A stretch of 64,000 nucleotides of DNA from Hymenobacter cellulosilyticus (GCF_022919215.1 NZ_CP095046.1:2470501-2534500), one strand, 5' to 3'; numbered from the stretch's first letter, positions 47,300-56,231 are shown. Notes: a model not told the origin generated them from the letters alone. Numbers and translations are program-made.

Positions 47300-47985
47300 G
47301 GGCGGGAGCGGTGGGGCAACGACCGGCCCGCGTACCAAAACGCCAGGGCAAACAACAGGTACTGAATCAGATTGACCATAGCATTGAGGGTATAAATCAC
47401 CTGATGGCTCGCATAATCAGCGGGGGAAGAAAACTTGTTGACGAACACATACAGTAAGACCGTACCCGAAAAGTACAAAACTACCGCGCTACTTACCAAA
47501 AAAAGAGGATCCTGCTCCAATCGGATAACGTGCAGCTCAGTGAGCAGCTGCTCAAAATAAAGCAAGGCCAGCCCGATAAGCAGGGCGCTTTGCAACACGT
47601 GGGTATACGCATTCATCTGGTGCAGTCCCTCCAGATAAAGTGAGTCCAGCAGGGCAAACGCGGTGAAAACCAGGGCTAGGCCCGGAATAAAGCGTCGTAT
47701 CTTGAGCGAGGTTAGGGTCAGGTAATAAATGCGCAAGAACAGCAGGGTCTGGACCAGGGTAAACAAGTGCCAGATGCTGCTGCTCCAAGCGGGCCAATAG
47801 AGGTCTATCAGGCTGGAAGCAAGCATGATGGTTTCCGTAAAAACCAGGTAGCCGGTCATAATACGCAGGGCGGGGGGCAGTCGGGGCCAGCGCCAGAAGG
47901 CCAGGCCCAGCGGAAGCAGCACGACCAAGCTGGCCATATGCTCCAGGTATTCGCATAACGTGAGAAGCCACGAAGGAATTTGCAT
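47296..47985 (-). CDS. multi-pass membrane protein of unknown function, paralogue C
   Basis: 229 residues from MQIPSWLLTLCEYLEHM; an earlier in-frame start would add non-family sequence. About 7 membrane segments. Family signature near the C-terminal half: HVLQSALLIGLALLYFEQLL, then TELHVIRLEQDPLFLVSSAV, then VLYFSGTVLLYVFV. The same pattern is present in the two upstream genes. No known domain is recognised. Translationally coupled to the kinase gene. It is the most divergent of the three copies at the N-terminus. Confidence 0.8.
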   Translation of the reverse strand: MQIPSWLLTLCEYLEHMASLVVLLPLGLAFWRWPRLPPALRIMTGYLVFTETIMLASSLIDLYWPAWSSSIWHLFTLVQTLLFLRIYYLTLTSLKIRRFIPGLALVFTAFALLDSLYLEGLHQMNAYTHVLQSALLIGLALLYFEQLLTELHVIRLEQDPLFLVSSAVVLYFSGTVLLYVFVNKFSSPADYASHQVIYTLNAMVNLIQYLLFALAFWYAGRSLPHRSRP

Positions 47986-48116
47986 GCAAGGCGTGGCAAA
48001 GGTGTGGGATGGAGCAAGGGAAGAGAAAAATACGAAATCCTGAATAGGATGTATAATTCCGGGATAATAAAGTAAATAAACCGGTATAACTGGTGCGGAA
48101 AAAGAGTAAGGAAGGG

Positions 48117-48848
48117 TTACTCCCGAGGGGCAGGCCATTCCAGCGGAGCCGCAGTATATTCCGCCGGCTGGTCGCCGTTCCAAAGCGCAATAGCAAGGAA
48201 AACGTTGAACACAATGAGCAGGATAAACTGGATGATGTACATAATCCAGATCAGGTCGGGCTGGTCTTGAAGCTTGCTTTCCAGGATAAAGACCATCAGT
48301 GTGCCCGCGTAATACAGGATAGAGCCCACGCTGACCATAAATATCGGGTCCTCGCTCAGGTCAATGTTGCGCAGCTCCCGCAGCGTTTGCTCAAAGTAAG
48401 CCACGGCGGCCCCCACCAGCAGCACGCTCTGCGCTATATGGGTATAGATGGGCGGGCCAGAGGTGGCAACGTGATAGAAAAAGGCTTCGGCTATGTACAA
48501 AGCCAGGAACAAACCAACGCAGGCAAGCAGCACCCTGCGGCCCCGTTCCGAGTGAAAAGCGTAGTAGTAGGTCCAGCCCAGGCAGAGCGTTTCTCCCACC
48601 GTGGCCAGCTGCAAAATGAGGACGTTGTTGTGCCAGATGTGGCGGCCCAGTTCAGCCAGCAGAGCATTCAGCAGGCAGCCGGGCACCAGCACAAACCACA
48701 CCAGAGGCCGGTAAGCCGGCAGCAATACCCGCCAGCGGCGCAGGCCGATTGCCAGGGGTAAGAGGTAGGTAAGTAGGGCAACGTTATTGAACTGCCGGGC
48801 AAAAAGTACAAGCTGCTCACTATCCACAGCAATGGGGTATAAGTGCAA
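48117..48848 (-). CDS. multi-pass membrane protein of unknown function, paralogue B
   Basis: 243 residues, about 7 membrane segments. NNVALLTYLLPLAIGLRRWR near residue 20 matches NIISLLTYLLPLGMGIWRWR of paralogue A. Signature: HIAQSVLLVGAAVAYFEQTL, RELRNIDLSEDPIFMVSVGS, LYYAGTLMVFILESKLQ. GRHIWHNNVL also matches GRVVWHNNHA in paralogue A. 131 bp before paralogue C. The function is unknown; see paralogue C and the findings for the proposed sensory role. Confidence 0.8.
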   Translation of the reverse strand: MHLYPIAVDSEQLVLFARQFNNVALLTYLLPLAIGLRRWRVLLPAYRPLVWFVLVPGCLLNALLAELGRHIWHNNVLILQLATVGETLCLGWTYYYAFHSERGRRVLLACVGLFLALYIAEAFFYHVATSGPPIYTHIAQSVLLVGAAVAYFEQTLRELRNIDLSEDPIFMVSVGSILYYAGTLMVFILESKLQDQPDLIWIMYIIQFILLIVFNVFLAIALWNGDQPAEYTAAPLEWPAPRE

Positions 48849-48936
48849 TAGGGGATGACGCTCTGCAACACAGAAGCGGCGGAAGGAGCGGAGAACAGGG
48901 TGGGCCTGACTGTGGGTGGCAAGTCAGGGAGGGCGG

Positions 48937-49635
48937 CTACAGCTGGCTGGGCACCTGCTGCGGAGTTGGCTTGGTTCGGTACAGGGCCAGGGCCAGCAGC
49001 AGGTTGAAAATGATGAGCAACACAAACTGAATGCTGTACATAATCCAGACCTGCCCGAACTGCTTTTGGGCGTACATGGAGTCTTCCAGCACGTACACCA
49101 TCAGGGAACCGGCAAAGTAGATCAGCACGCCGGTACTGACCAGAAACATCGGGTCCTGATTGAGTCGGATGTTGCGCAGCTCCTGCAGGGTCTGCTCAAA
49201 ATAAGCCAGCGCCGCGCCTACCAGCAGAATGCATTGCGCAATCCGGGCGTAGGTATTCGACGCGTACGGGCCCCGCAGAAACACGACTTGCACCAGGGCC
49301 ACGGCTCCGAAGGCCATAACGGCCCACAGAAAGCGCCGCCGGATGGTTTCAGACCGAAAGGACAAGTAGAAAGCCCAACTCAGAAACAGCGTTTCAGCCC
49401 AGTTGGTCAGGTAGACAAACGCATGATTATTGTGCCATACTACCCGGCCAATTTCTGACAGGCTGTTGAGCACAATGCCCGCCAACAAGACAAACCAGAG
49501 GATTTTTTTGTGCGCCGGGCTCAGGTAGCGCCAGCGCCAGATACCCATTCCCAGGGGTAATAAGTAAGTAAGCAGGGAGATGATATTCAGCTGCTTACTT
49601 ACCGCTATTAACCCGCCGGTATCTGGTGCTGACAT
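48937..49635 (-). CDS. multi-pass membrane protein of unknown function, paralogue A
   Basis: 232 residues, about 7 membrane segments, first of the three tandem copies. Signature: RIAQCILLVGAALAYFEQTL, QELRNIRLNQDPMFLVSTGV, LIYFAGSLMVYVLEDSMYAQ. It is closest to paralogue B. It follows the small gene at 49654 by 18 bp and precedes paralogue B by 88 bp, so all belong to one probable operon ending at the 46022 terminator. Confidence 0.8.
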   Translation of the reverse strand: MSAPDTGGLIAVSKQLNIISLLTYLLPLGMGIWRWRYLSPAHKKILWFVLLAGIVLNSLSEIGRVVWHNNHAFVYLTNWAETLFLSWAFYLSFRSETIRRRFLWAVMAFGAVALVQVVFLRGPYASNTYARIAQCILLVGAALAYFEQTLQELRNIRLNQDPMFLVSTGVLIYFAGSLMVYVLEDSMYAQKQFGQVWIMYSIQFVLLIIFNLLLALALYRTKPTPQQVPSQL

Positions 49636-49653
49636 TGTCCTTTCGTAAGGTGG

Positions 49654-49971
49654 CTACTCGTTCAGGGGGCTGTCCGGGGCGCAGCAGGGCGGGCAGGCGG
49701 GCCCGTTGGCCAGCATCTTGTTTTCGTACAAATCGTTTTCGTCGGCCTTCACTGCCACCAGTACGAAGCTCTGGTTGCCGGCGTCGTCCAGTGCGTTGTA
49801 GATGCGAATACCGACGTATTCGGAGCCGGCGTCATCAATGATTTGCTTGAGTTGATTCTTGCCGAAGAACTGCGCTTTAAACTCCGTGCCCTTTTGTTCG
49901 CGGTAGGCGCGGGTCATGGGCTCAGCTGTGGCCTGGTAGATGATGTCGCCCTCGTTGCCGGTAAAAGCCAT
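49654..49971 (-). CDS. small protein of unknown function
   Basis: 105 residues, not a family I can name. MAFTGNEGDIIYQATAEPMT starts it; FKAQFFGKNQLKQIIDDAGS and VGIRIYNALDDAGNQSFVLV are alpha/beta. The end is Cys-rich (ACPPCCAPDSPLNE), which could bind metal. No signal peptide. It is the first gene before the membrane paralogues, 18 bp away, and may be co-transcribed with them. Confidence 0.7.
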   Translation of the reverse strand: MAFTGNEGDIIYQATAEPMTRAYREQKGTEFKAQFFGKNQLKQIIDDAGSEYVGIRIYNALDDAGNQSFVLVAVKADENDLYENKMLANGPACPPCCAPDSPLNE

Positions 49972-50089
49972 TGTGTGGTGTGTTAAGAGGTAGTGAAGAA
50001 GGGTTTGAGCAGAAATGTTCTAGTGCTGAACATCCAAATATAGGGCAAACCATATCGAATGCAAGCTGCTCGCTGCCTTTTCCCACCCC

Positions 50090-50368
50090 CTAAAAGGGCA
50101 GTTGACCGTTGGGATAGGACCGGGCTGGCGGCACGTCACGCTCCTCGGCGTCGGGTGCGGGCTCCTCGTCCTCTTCTTCCAGGTTCTCAAACACGCGCTC
50201 AATGGCCGACTCGGCGTTGCGCAGCTTTTGCTTGCAGAGGCGAATCAGCTCGGCCGAGCGCTGCACGCGGGCCGTCAGGTCGTCCACATCAACGGTGTCT
50301 GTTTCCAGGGCCCGCAGAATGGTTTCGAGCTCTTCAATAGCTTGGCGGTAGGTAGTATCGTTGGTCAT
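50090..50368 (-). CDS. xseB: exodeoxyribonuclease VII small subunit
   Basis: 92 residues. TYRQAIEELETILRALETDT and the helix LIRLCKQKLRNAESAIERVF are typical of XseB, which stabilises the large subunit. The acidic tail (ENLEEEDEEPAPDAEE) is a lineage extension. The ATG overlaps the xseA stop (ATGA). Confidence 0.92.
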   Translation of the reverse strand: MTNDTTYRQAIEELETILRALETDTVDVDDLTARVQRSAELIRLCKQKLRNAESAIERVFENLEEEDEEPAPDAEERDVPPARSYPNGQLPF

Positions 50369-51903
50369 TCGGGAGAAGCAGAGCTTGCAGTAGGAAGTAA
50401 GGCGGGAGCCAGGTGCGGGGTGCGGTCCGTAATCTGGGCGGCCAGTGTGAGCTGGGGCAAGAGCAGCCGCACCTCGTCGCCGGCTTGCAGGGTGTTTTCG
50501 GGCTCCTGATGGTCGGTAATCAGCTGCACGTAGCCGTAACGGGCCAGCACGGCGGCCTCGGGCAGGGCGGGCGTGCTAAGCTGGGCTAGGCGCAGCGTGG
50601 CCCGGTGCAAGAGCCGCTCAGCCGCCAGCTGCAACTGGTAGCGGCGGTGCAACAGCTGCTCGCGCCGCCGCCGGTGCAGCCGCCGAAACCGCTGGGCCAG
50701 CCGCCGCCCAAACGTGCGCAGCCCTTGCTGCTGTAAGGTCAGGGCGCGACGGGCGGCACGGCGCAACCCCTGGCGCTGCCGACTAAGCTGCCGGTGCTGC
50801 TGCCGCAGTTGCTCCCGCGGAGCCGTTGCGGCCTGCCGGATACGCTGAAACAGCTCCGCCCGGTGCTCTTCGAGCTGGCCTTGGGCTGCGCGGTGCACAA
50901 AGCGGCCCGCCTGCTGCAGCAACTCGGCGGCGTCGGTGAGCTGCTGCCGGGCCAGCTCGTGGATACGCTCGGCATAGCCATTAAACACCGCATCGAGGCG
51001 GGCCAGGCGCTCGGCCAAGAAGGCGGCTACGGCAGTGGGCGTTTTCAGGGCTAAGTGGGCGGCCAAATCCAGTACGGCCTCGTCCCGCTCGTGCCCGATA
51101 CCGGTCAGCACGGGCAATGGAAACGCCCCCACCGCTGCTGCCAGGCCGTAGTCGTCGAAGGCCAGCAGGTCGGTTTTGGCCCCGCCGCCACGGATGATAA
51201 CCACCGCGTCGAAGGTGGCGCGGCGGGGCCGGATGGCATCGAGGGCACCCAGAATGCTGGCCGGTGCCTCAGTGCCCTGCATGGTGGCCGGAAACAGGCT
51301 TACCGCAAAGTCGTAGGGCGACTCGCTGAGCTGTTGCACAAAGTCCTGGAAGCCCGCCGCCGTGGGTGAGGAAATAACGGCCAGGCGCTGCGGCCCCAAA
51401 GCCAGGGAAAGCCGTTTCTGTCGTTCCAGCAAGCCTTTGGCTTCGAGCTTGCGCACCGTGGCCAGGCGCTGCCGGGCTAGGTCACCCACGGTGTAGCTGG
51501 GGTCAATGGTCAGCACGTCGAGGCTGAGCCCGTACTGCTCATGAAACTTGATCTGCACCCGCAGCATCACTTTCAAACCTAACTGCAGCTCCTGACCGGT
51601 CTGTTCCTCAAACGCCGGGGCCAGCTGCTGGTAGCGCTGACTCCAGATGGTGGCCCGGGCCTGAGCTTTTAGCTGGGCTCCGCGGCCGGTTACGTGCTGG
51701 TCGGTGAGCACGAGGTAGCAATGACCACCCTCGTGGCGGGGTGGGGTGAGGTCGGCAATTTCGGCTACCACCCAGTACGACTCGGCAAAGCGCGTTTCCA
51801 CGGCCTGCCGCACGCGCACCAGCAGCTCGGCCAGCGGCAGGGGGGCGGGAGGCAAAGGACCGGAAAGGCCCGGGTCGGGACGACGATTATACAGGGGCGG
51901 CAT
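50365..51903 (-). CDS. xseA: exodeoxyribonuclease VII large subunit
   Basis: 512 residues. The OB fold near residues 25-110 starts LLVRVRQAVETRFAESYWVV. The catalytic domain carries LAVISSPTAAGFQDFVQQL, VVIIRGGGAKTDLLAFDDYG and LPVLTGIGHERDEAVLDLAA. The remainder is a long, Arg/Gln/Leu-rich coiled coil (about 310-450) that binds XseB. It degrades single-stranded DNA from both ends. Coupled with xseB. N-terminus (MPPLYNRRPDPGLSG) is somewhat longer than in E. coli. Confidence 0.93.
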   Translation of the reverse strand: MPPLYNRRPDPGLSGPLPPAPLPLAELLVRVRQAVETRFAESYWVVAEIADLTPPRHEGGHCYLVLTDQHVTGRGAQLKAQARATIWSQRYQQLAPAFEEQTGQELQLGLKVMLRVQIKFHEQYGLSLDVLTIDPSYTVGDLARQRLATVRKLEAKGLLERQKRLSLALGPQRLAVISSPTAAGFQDFVQQLSESPYDFAVSLFPATMQGTEAPASILGALDAIRPRRATFDAVVIIRGGGAKTDLLAFDDYGLAAAVGAFPLPVLTGIGHERDEAVLDLAAHLALKTPTAVAAFLAERLARLDAVFNGYAERIHELARQQLTDAAELLQQAGRFVHRAAQGQLEEHRAELFQRIRQAATAPREQLRQQHRQLSRQRQGLRRAARRALTLQQQGLRTFGRRLAQRFRRLHRRRREQLLHRRYQLQLAAERLLHRATLRLAQLSTPALPEAAVLARYGYVQLITDHQEPENTLQAGDEVRLLLPQLTLAAQITDRTPHLAPALLPTASSASPE

Positions 51904-52029
51904 ACGGGTGGCAAGGTACGAATTCGGGCAGCGGCAACCCAGCGCCGGACCCAGTCAGATCTGGACGCCGGCGCGCCGGAAGCTGGCTATGCAACCCGCC
52001 GGCCGGGGCAATGTTGGGTGCAAAGCCGG

Positions 52030-52109
52030 AAAAAAGCCGCTTACTCCGCCAACGGCGGGTTCTGATAACCTCCCCAGGGCCGGACGGTCCAGGCTGCGGC
52101 TTTTTTTTT
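52030..52109 (+). terminator. terminator-like structured leader upstream of the M13 peptidase gene
   Basis: AAAAAAGCCGC (52030-52040) pairs with GCGGC plus a T9 run (52096-52109). The loop of about 55 nt contains two smaller hairpins (CCGCCAACGGCGG and GGACGGTCC). It ends about 40 nt before the M13 start, where no upstream plus-strand gene needs a terminator. It may be an attenuator, a small RNA end, or chance. Confidence 0.45.
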
Positions 52110-52149
52110 ACCTTTCTAGCCAAATCCGCCTTCCCCAAAACCTTTCCGC

Positions 52150-54254
52150 ATGAAAAACAAAAATACCCTGGCCTTGACCTCGCTGGCCGCCGGCCTGGCC
52201 CTGGCCGGGTGCGCCGCCAGCAACTCGCCGGCCACTACCGCCTCTACCGCGGCTCCGGCTACGGCCGCCTCCGCCACTCCCACTGAAGAACCCGTGGTAA
52301 AAGGGGTGGGCCTCGACGTGACGACCATCGACAACTCGGTGCAGCCCTGCGACAACTTCTTCCAGTATGCCTCCGGCAACTGGCTCAAGAATAACCCGAT
52401 TCCGGCTTCCGAAACCAGCTGGGGCAGCTTCAACGAGCTGTATAATAAGAACCAGGCCGTGCAGCGCCAGATTCTGGAGGAAGCCGCCGCCAACCGCTCA
52501 GCTGCTAAAGGCACCAACGCCCAGAAAGTAGGCGACTTCTACGCCTCGGCCATGGACTCGATGGCCATTGAGAAAGCTGGTATTACGCCTCTCAAGCCCG
52601 AGCTGGCCCGCATCGACGCCATCAAGGACCTCAAAGGGCTGCAGGCCGAGCTGGCCCACCAGCAGCAGATCGGTACCGGCTCGGTGTTCAGCATGGGCGT
52701 GGGCAGGACGAGAAAAACAGCACTCAGTACGCCGTGCAAATGTATCAGGGCGGCCTGCGCCTGCCCAACCGCGACTACTACCTCAAAACCGACCCCCGCA
52801 CCAAGGCCGTGCAGGCCGCTTACATCACGTACATCACCAACGTGTTTAAGCTGATGGGTGAGACGCCGGCCGCCGCGGCCAAGAACGCGGCCACCATCAT
52901 GCGCATCGAAACCCGCCTGGCGAAGGCTTCCAAAAGCCCGGTGGACCTGCGCGACCCGAACGCCAACTACAACAAGATGACCGTGGTGGAGCTGCAGAAG
53001 CAGTATCCCAACCTGGGTTTGCCCACCATTCTGGCCAAAACCAACCTGGGCGCGGCCAAAGAGGTTATTGTGGGCCAGCCTGCCTTCTTCAAGGAAGCCA
53101 ACGCGGCCTTGAAGGCCGAGCCGCTCAACGACTGGAAAACTTACCTGCGCTGGCACCTGGTATCATCGGTGGCTAGTGCCCTGCCCAAGGCCTACGTGGA
53201 TGAAAGCTTCAAATACAGCCAGACTTTGACCGGAGCCAAGCAGATGCAGCCTCGCTGGAAGCGCATGCTCCGCTCGACCGACGCGGCCCTGGGCGAAGCT
53301 TTCGGCCAGGTGTACGTGGATAAGGCCTTCACGCCCGAAGCCAAACAGAAGGCTATGGAGCTGGTCAACAACATCCGGGCTTCGATGGCCGAGCACATTC
53401 AGCAGAACACCTGGATGAGTGCCGCCACCAAGGCCGAGGCCCTGAAAAAGCTCAACGCCTTTACCGTTAAAATCGGCTACCCCGACAAGTGGAAGGACTA
53501 TTCGGCCCTGACCATCTCGCGCGAGTCGTACCTGAAAAACGTGCTGGCCGCCCGCCAGTGGGCTGCCAAGGACGAGGAAAGCAAGCTGGGCAAGCCAATT
53601 GACCGCGGCGAGTGGGGCATGACCCCGCCCACGGTGAATGCCTACTACAACCCGCCGATGAACGAAATCGTGTTCCCGGCCGGCATTCTGCAGCCCCCGT
53701 TCTACGATCCTAAAGCTGACGATGCGGTTAACTACGGAGCCATCGGCGCCGTTATCGGCCACGAAATCACCCACGGCTTCGACGACCAGGGCCGGCAGTA
53801 CGACTCCGAAGGCAACCTGCGCGACTGGTGGACCAAGGAAGACGCCGACAACTTCACCAAGCGCGCCGACGTGGTGGGCCAGCAGTTCGACGCCTTCACG
53901 CCTTTCGACTCGGTACACGTGAACGGCAAACTCACGATGGGCGAAAACCTGGCCGACCTCGGGGGACTCAACATTGCCTACACCGCCCTGCAAAAGGCCA
54001 TGGCTGGCAAGCCCAAAACCAAGATTGACGGCTTCACGCCCGAGCAGCGCTTCTTCCTGTCGTATGCCCAGGTGTGGCGCACCAACGCCCGCCCCGAGGC
54101 CGTGCGCCAGCAGATACTGACCGACCCGCACTCCCCGGCCCAGTACCGCACCAACGGCCCTTTGCAGAACATGCCCCAGTTCTACGAGGCCTTCGGCTGC
54201 AAGGAAGACGCCAAGATGGTGCGCGCCCAAGCCCAGCGCGCCAAAATCTGGTAG
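52150..54254 (+). CDS. M13 family metallopeptidase (neprilysin/PepO-like lipoprotein, frameshifted)
   Basis: About 701 residues after repair. N-terminal lipobox LALAGCAAS marks it as a lipoprotein, probably periplasmic. VQPCDNFFQYASGNWLKNNP opens the M13 N domain. The C-terminal domain holds NAYYNPPMNEIVFPAGILQP, the zinc site VIGHEITHGFDDQG (HExxH variant HEITH) and the third ligand in ENLADLGGLNIAY, followed by RFFLSYAQVWRTNAR. One base is missing near 52704 (VGQDEKNSTQYAVQMYQ is the corrected junction). Cleaves short peptides. Confidence 0.93.
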
Positions 54255-54310
54255 TGGTGAATTTAATGTGCGAATGTGGTGGAATGTGCTGATGTGCTAA
54301 TGCTCCACCT

Positions 54311-54354
54311 GTCATTGCGAGCGAAGCGAAGCAATCCGTCCTCTGCACAGTGAC
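54311..54354. repeat. partial intergenic repeat (GTCATTGCGAGCGAAGCGAA family)
   Basis: GTCATTGCGAGCGAAGCGAA followed by GCAATCC is a motif shared by many Bacteroidota intergenic repeats. The 3' side CAGTGAC only partly complements the 5' end, so it is a half element. It follows a stretch of short GTG-CTGATG/TAATG repeats after the M13 gene. Confidence 0.6.
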
Positions 54355-54370
54355 AAACTCCCTTCTACCC

Positions 54371-54407
54371 CAAAGCCCCTTTCTACCGCGTGTAGGAAGG
54401 GGCTTTG
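54371..54407 (+). terminator. hairpin terminator downstream of the M13 gene
   Basis: CAAAGCCCCTTTCTAC pairs with GTAGGAAGGGGCTTTG (16-bp arms with 1 mismatch and a short loop). The T-tail is weak (TGTGTTG). Confidence 0.65.
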
Positions 54408-54410
54408 TGT

Positions 54411-54497
54411 TGTAATGTGAAGTTCCACTTCGCGAGGCGTAGGCGCCGTCTCAATGATGGTCGTTCAACGCCTCGCGAAGTAGAACTTCGCGTTACA
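54411..54497. repeat. inverted repeat with 30-bp arms
   Basis: 54411-54440 and 54468-54497 form arms of 30 bp with 3-4 mismatches, containing GAAGTTC(C/T)ACTTCGCGAGG. The 27-nt centre includes GGCGCC. Each arm holds a further small palindrome (GAAGT..ACTTC). Confidence 0.88.
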
Positions 54498-54503
54498 CCC
54501 TGG

Positions 54504-54692
54504 GCGAGGCAACCCAGCCTGCCCGAAACACTAGAAAGAGAGCTCGAAGAGGTAAAAACACCACCCAAACCACTGGAAAGAACGTCCGACGGCGTAGCAA
54601 GAGCGCCCGAAGCCACGCCCAGGCCACCCTAAGCCGTAGCAAGGCTGACCGAAGCGTTGGAAAGGACGACCGAAGCAATAAAAAGAGCTAAT
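54504..54692. repeat. degenerate tandem repeat, 9 units of 21 bp
   Basis: Nine consecutive 21-bp units that share a G(A)AAGC..T.G.AAGG.CGACCC-like pattern, e.g. GAAGCGTTGGAAAGGACGAC at 54651 and TAAGCCGTAGCAAGGCTGAC at 54630. Being 21 bp, it encodes heptad-like peptides in either direction: on the plus strand in the frame from 54405 (ETLEREL, KPLERTS), interrupted by a stop at 54630-54632; on the minus strand an open frame reads (F/C)YxFGR(S/P) heptads. No good start site supports a gene. Confidence 0.85.
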
Positions 54693-54884
54693 TCCAGCTT
54701 TTAGGGTCAACCGGCTGGCTTTTTGGGGCACCGGCTTAGGGCTGCGAAGCCGGTTACGGCCTCGTTGGTTGGGGGGCGGGCTGCAGGAGAGGGCCTGCCA
54801 ACGGGTTGGCAGCGCCTGAAACGCGCTTGGTGGGCGGTAGGAGGGAGTTAGGGCCGGTTTACCGGTCGGCCCGTATCTTGCGGC
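54693..54884. other. intergenic stretch upstream of the lipoprotein gene
   Basis: No gene. Holds GC-rich imperfect inverted segments (AACCGGCTGG ... GAAGCCGGTT). TATCTTGC at 54874 resembles a -7 element close to the lipoprotein start at 54885. Confidence 0.35.
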
Positions 54885-55319
54885 ATGCAAAACACGCTGC
54901 CTCCCGCTTTTCTGTTGTCGTTGCTGCTGTGCGGCGCCTGCCAGTCTTCCGATTCGAAAACGGTACCCCAGGAACCGGCCGCTGCCACTACTGAGGTGCC
55001 CCCGCCGCCACCCTCCGAGGTGAAGCTCCGGGTCGACAACCCGCAGGTGGGCGACGTGCTGGTGGTGCAATTCCAGCCCCAGGATACCCAAGAGCAGCGG
55101 TATTTTTTCTATCATCTCTATCGCCTCACGCCCGACAGCGCCTACCTGCACCCAGCCCGCAAGGAAGCCACCGACCCCGCCGCCGACCTCAGTCAGCCTG
55201 ATTTTCAGGCCTCCTCCACCTCCATTGCCTACACCCGCGACGAACTATCGGACTTGCTGAAGCCCCAAACCGGCGACGTGCTCAAAACCCAAGTGGTGCA
55301 GGTGCGCCGCCCCGAGTAA
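54885..55319 (+). CDS. probable lipoprotein of unknown function
   Basis: 144 residues. MQNTLPPAFLLSLLLCGACQSS has a signal peptide with a lipobox-like GAC. A Pro-rich linker (PPPPPSEV) precedes a small domain (VKLRVDNPQVGDVLVVQFQP, FFYHLYRLTPDSAYLHP) that I do not recognise. The start is supported by a TATCTTGC -7-like element just upstream. It converges with the isomerase gene, stops separated by 5 bp. Confidence 0.7.
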   Translation: MQNTLPPAFLLSLLLCGACQSSDSKTVPQEPAAATTEVPPPPPSEVKLRVDNPQVGDVLVVQFQPQDTQEQRYFFYHLYRLTPDSAYLHPARKEATDPAADLSQPDFQASSTSIAYTRDELSDLLKPQTGDVLKTQVVQVRRPE

Positions 55320-55324
55320 CCCAG

Positions 55325-56103
55325 TTATTTCACGATTTCAATCTTGATGTCAACGTCCTTCTTGGGCCATTTGTAGGGGTCCACGGGCTCGGCCGCAATT
55401 TTGTCGATGACGTCCAGGCCTTCCACTACTTCGCCAAATACGGTGTATTTACCATCCAGGGAAGGCACGCCGCCTACAGTGGCATAGGTTTTTAGCTGCT
55501 CGGGCGTGAGCTTGCGCCCAGCCATGGCCTGGGACTGGTAAGGCGTCAGCTTTTCGCCCTGTACAAAGTAAAAGTCCGTGTTTGAGGACAGCTTGTCGGG
55601 GTTTTTATCATCGTCGTAGCGGGCCATGCCCAGGGCCCCGCGCTTGTGGAAGTGACCCGGCCGCACTTCGGGAGGCAAGTGGTAGGGGCTATCCGAATGG
55701 TACGGTGGTCGGACTGCCCTCCCTGAATGGCAAACCCATTGACTACGCGGTTGAACACTGTCTCATCAAATACTCCTTTGCGCGCCAGCAGCAGGAAGTT
55801 GGCTTTGTGAATCGGTGTGTCGTCGTAGAGCTTCACGCGTAAGTCGCCGAGGCGGGTGTGCACAATGACTTCCGACGCCGGATACGCTTTGCCATACTCC
55901 GTGAGCAGGGCTACCGCATTGCTGTCGCTCAGGCTGATCAGGTCGGGGCCCGGTACGGGTGGGCGCGTGGGAGCAGCTGGCGCGGCGGTTTCGGCCGGGG
56001 GCGGGGTCTGGTTGCAGCTGCCCAGAGCCAGGCCGGCCGTCAGCAAAATACTATACCGCAGATGCAGAGCAGGCCGGCGGGCAAGCCAAAAGATAGAAAG
56101 CAT
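55325..56103 (-). CDS. cyclophilin-type peptidyl-prolyl isomerase, lipoprotein (frameshifted)
   Basis: About 259 residues after repair. N-terminus MLSIFWLARRPALHLRY then a lipobox GLALGSCNQ, and a Pro/Ala linker. The cyclophilin domain has VIVHTRLGDLRVKLYDDTPI, FNRVVNGFAIQGGQSDHRT, GALGMARYDDDKNPDKLSSN, FYFVQGEKLT and TVFGEVVEGLDVIDKIAAEP. It speeds folding of proline-containing envelope proteins. One base is missing near 55692-55694. Downstream hairpin-like sequence separates it from the catalase gene. Confidence 0.88.
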
Positions 56104-56156
56104 GGGCAGAAAAGTCAGAGCGGAAGAAAGGAGTAGCAACGTGCCTTAAAAGCAAA

Positions 56157-56190
56157 ATGGGCTGCCGCCCACTGGTACGCAGGCAGCAAC
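56157..56190 (-). terminator. possible terminator of the manganese catalase gene
   Basis: Stem GCTGCC / GGCAGC with extension TGGG/CCCA; on the minus strand a T-rich sequence follows (ATTTTGCTTTTAAGG). Distance to the catalase stop is 42 bp. Confidence 0.4.
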
Positions 56191-56231
56191 CCAAATGTAA
56201 AGCGTTGGCCGCACACGCGGCGCCGGCCCGT

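Noticed and set aside
54405..54632. 75-codon frame through the 21-bp repeat
   Set aside because: It has no ribosome-binding site that I can see, starts inside an inverted repeat and stops within the tandem array.
54531..55151. Minus-strand 206-codon frame over the lipoprotein gene and tandem repeat
   Set aside because: It overlaps the plausible lipoprotein gene on the other strand, and its end is only the translated 21-bp repeat.
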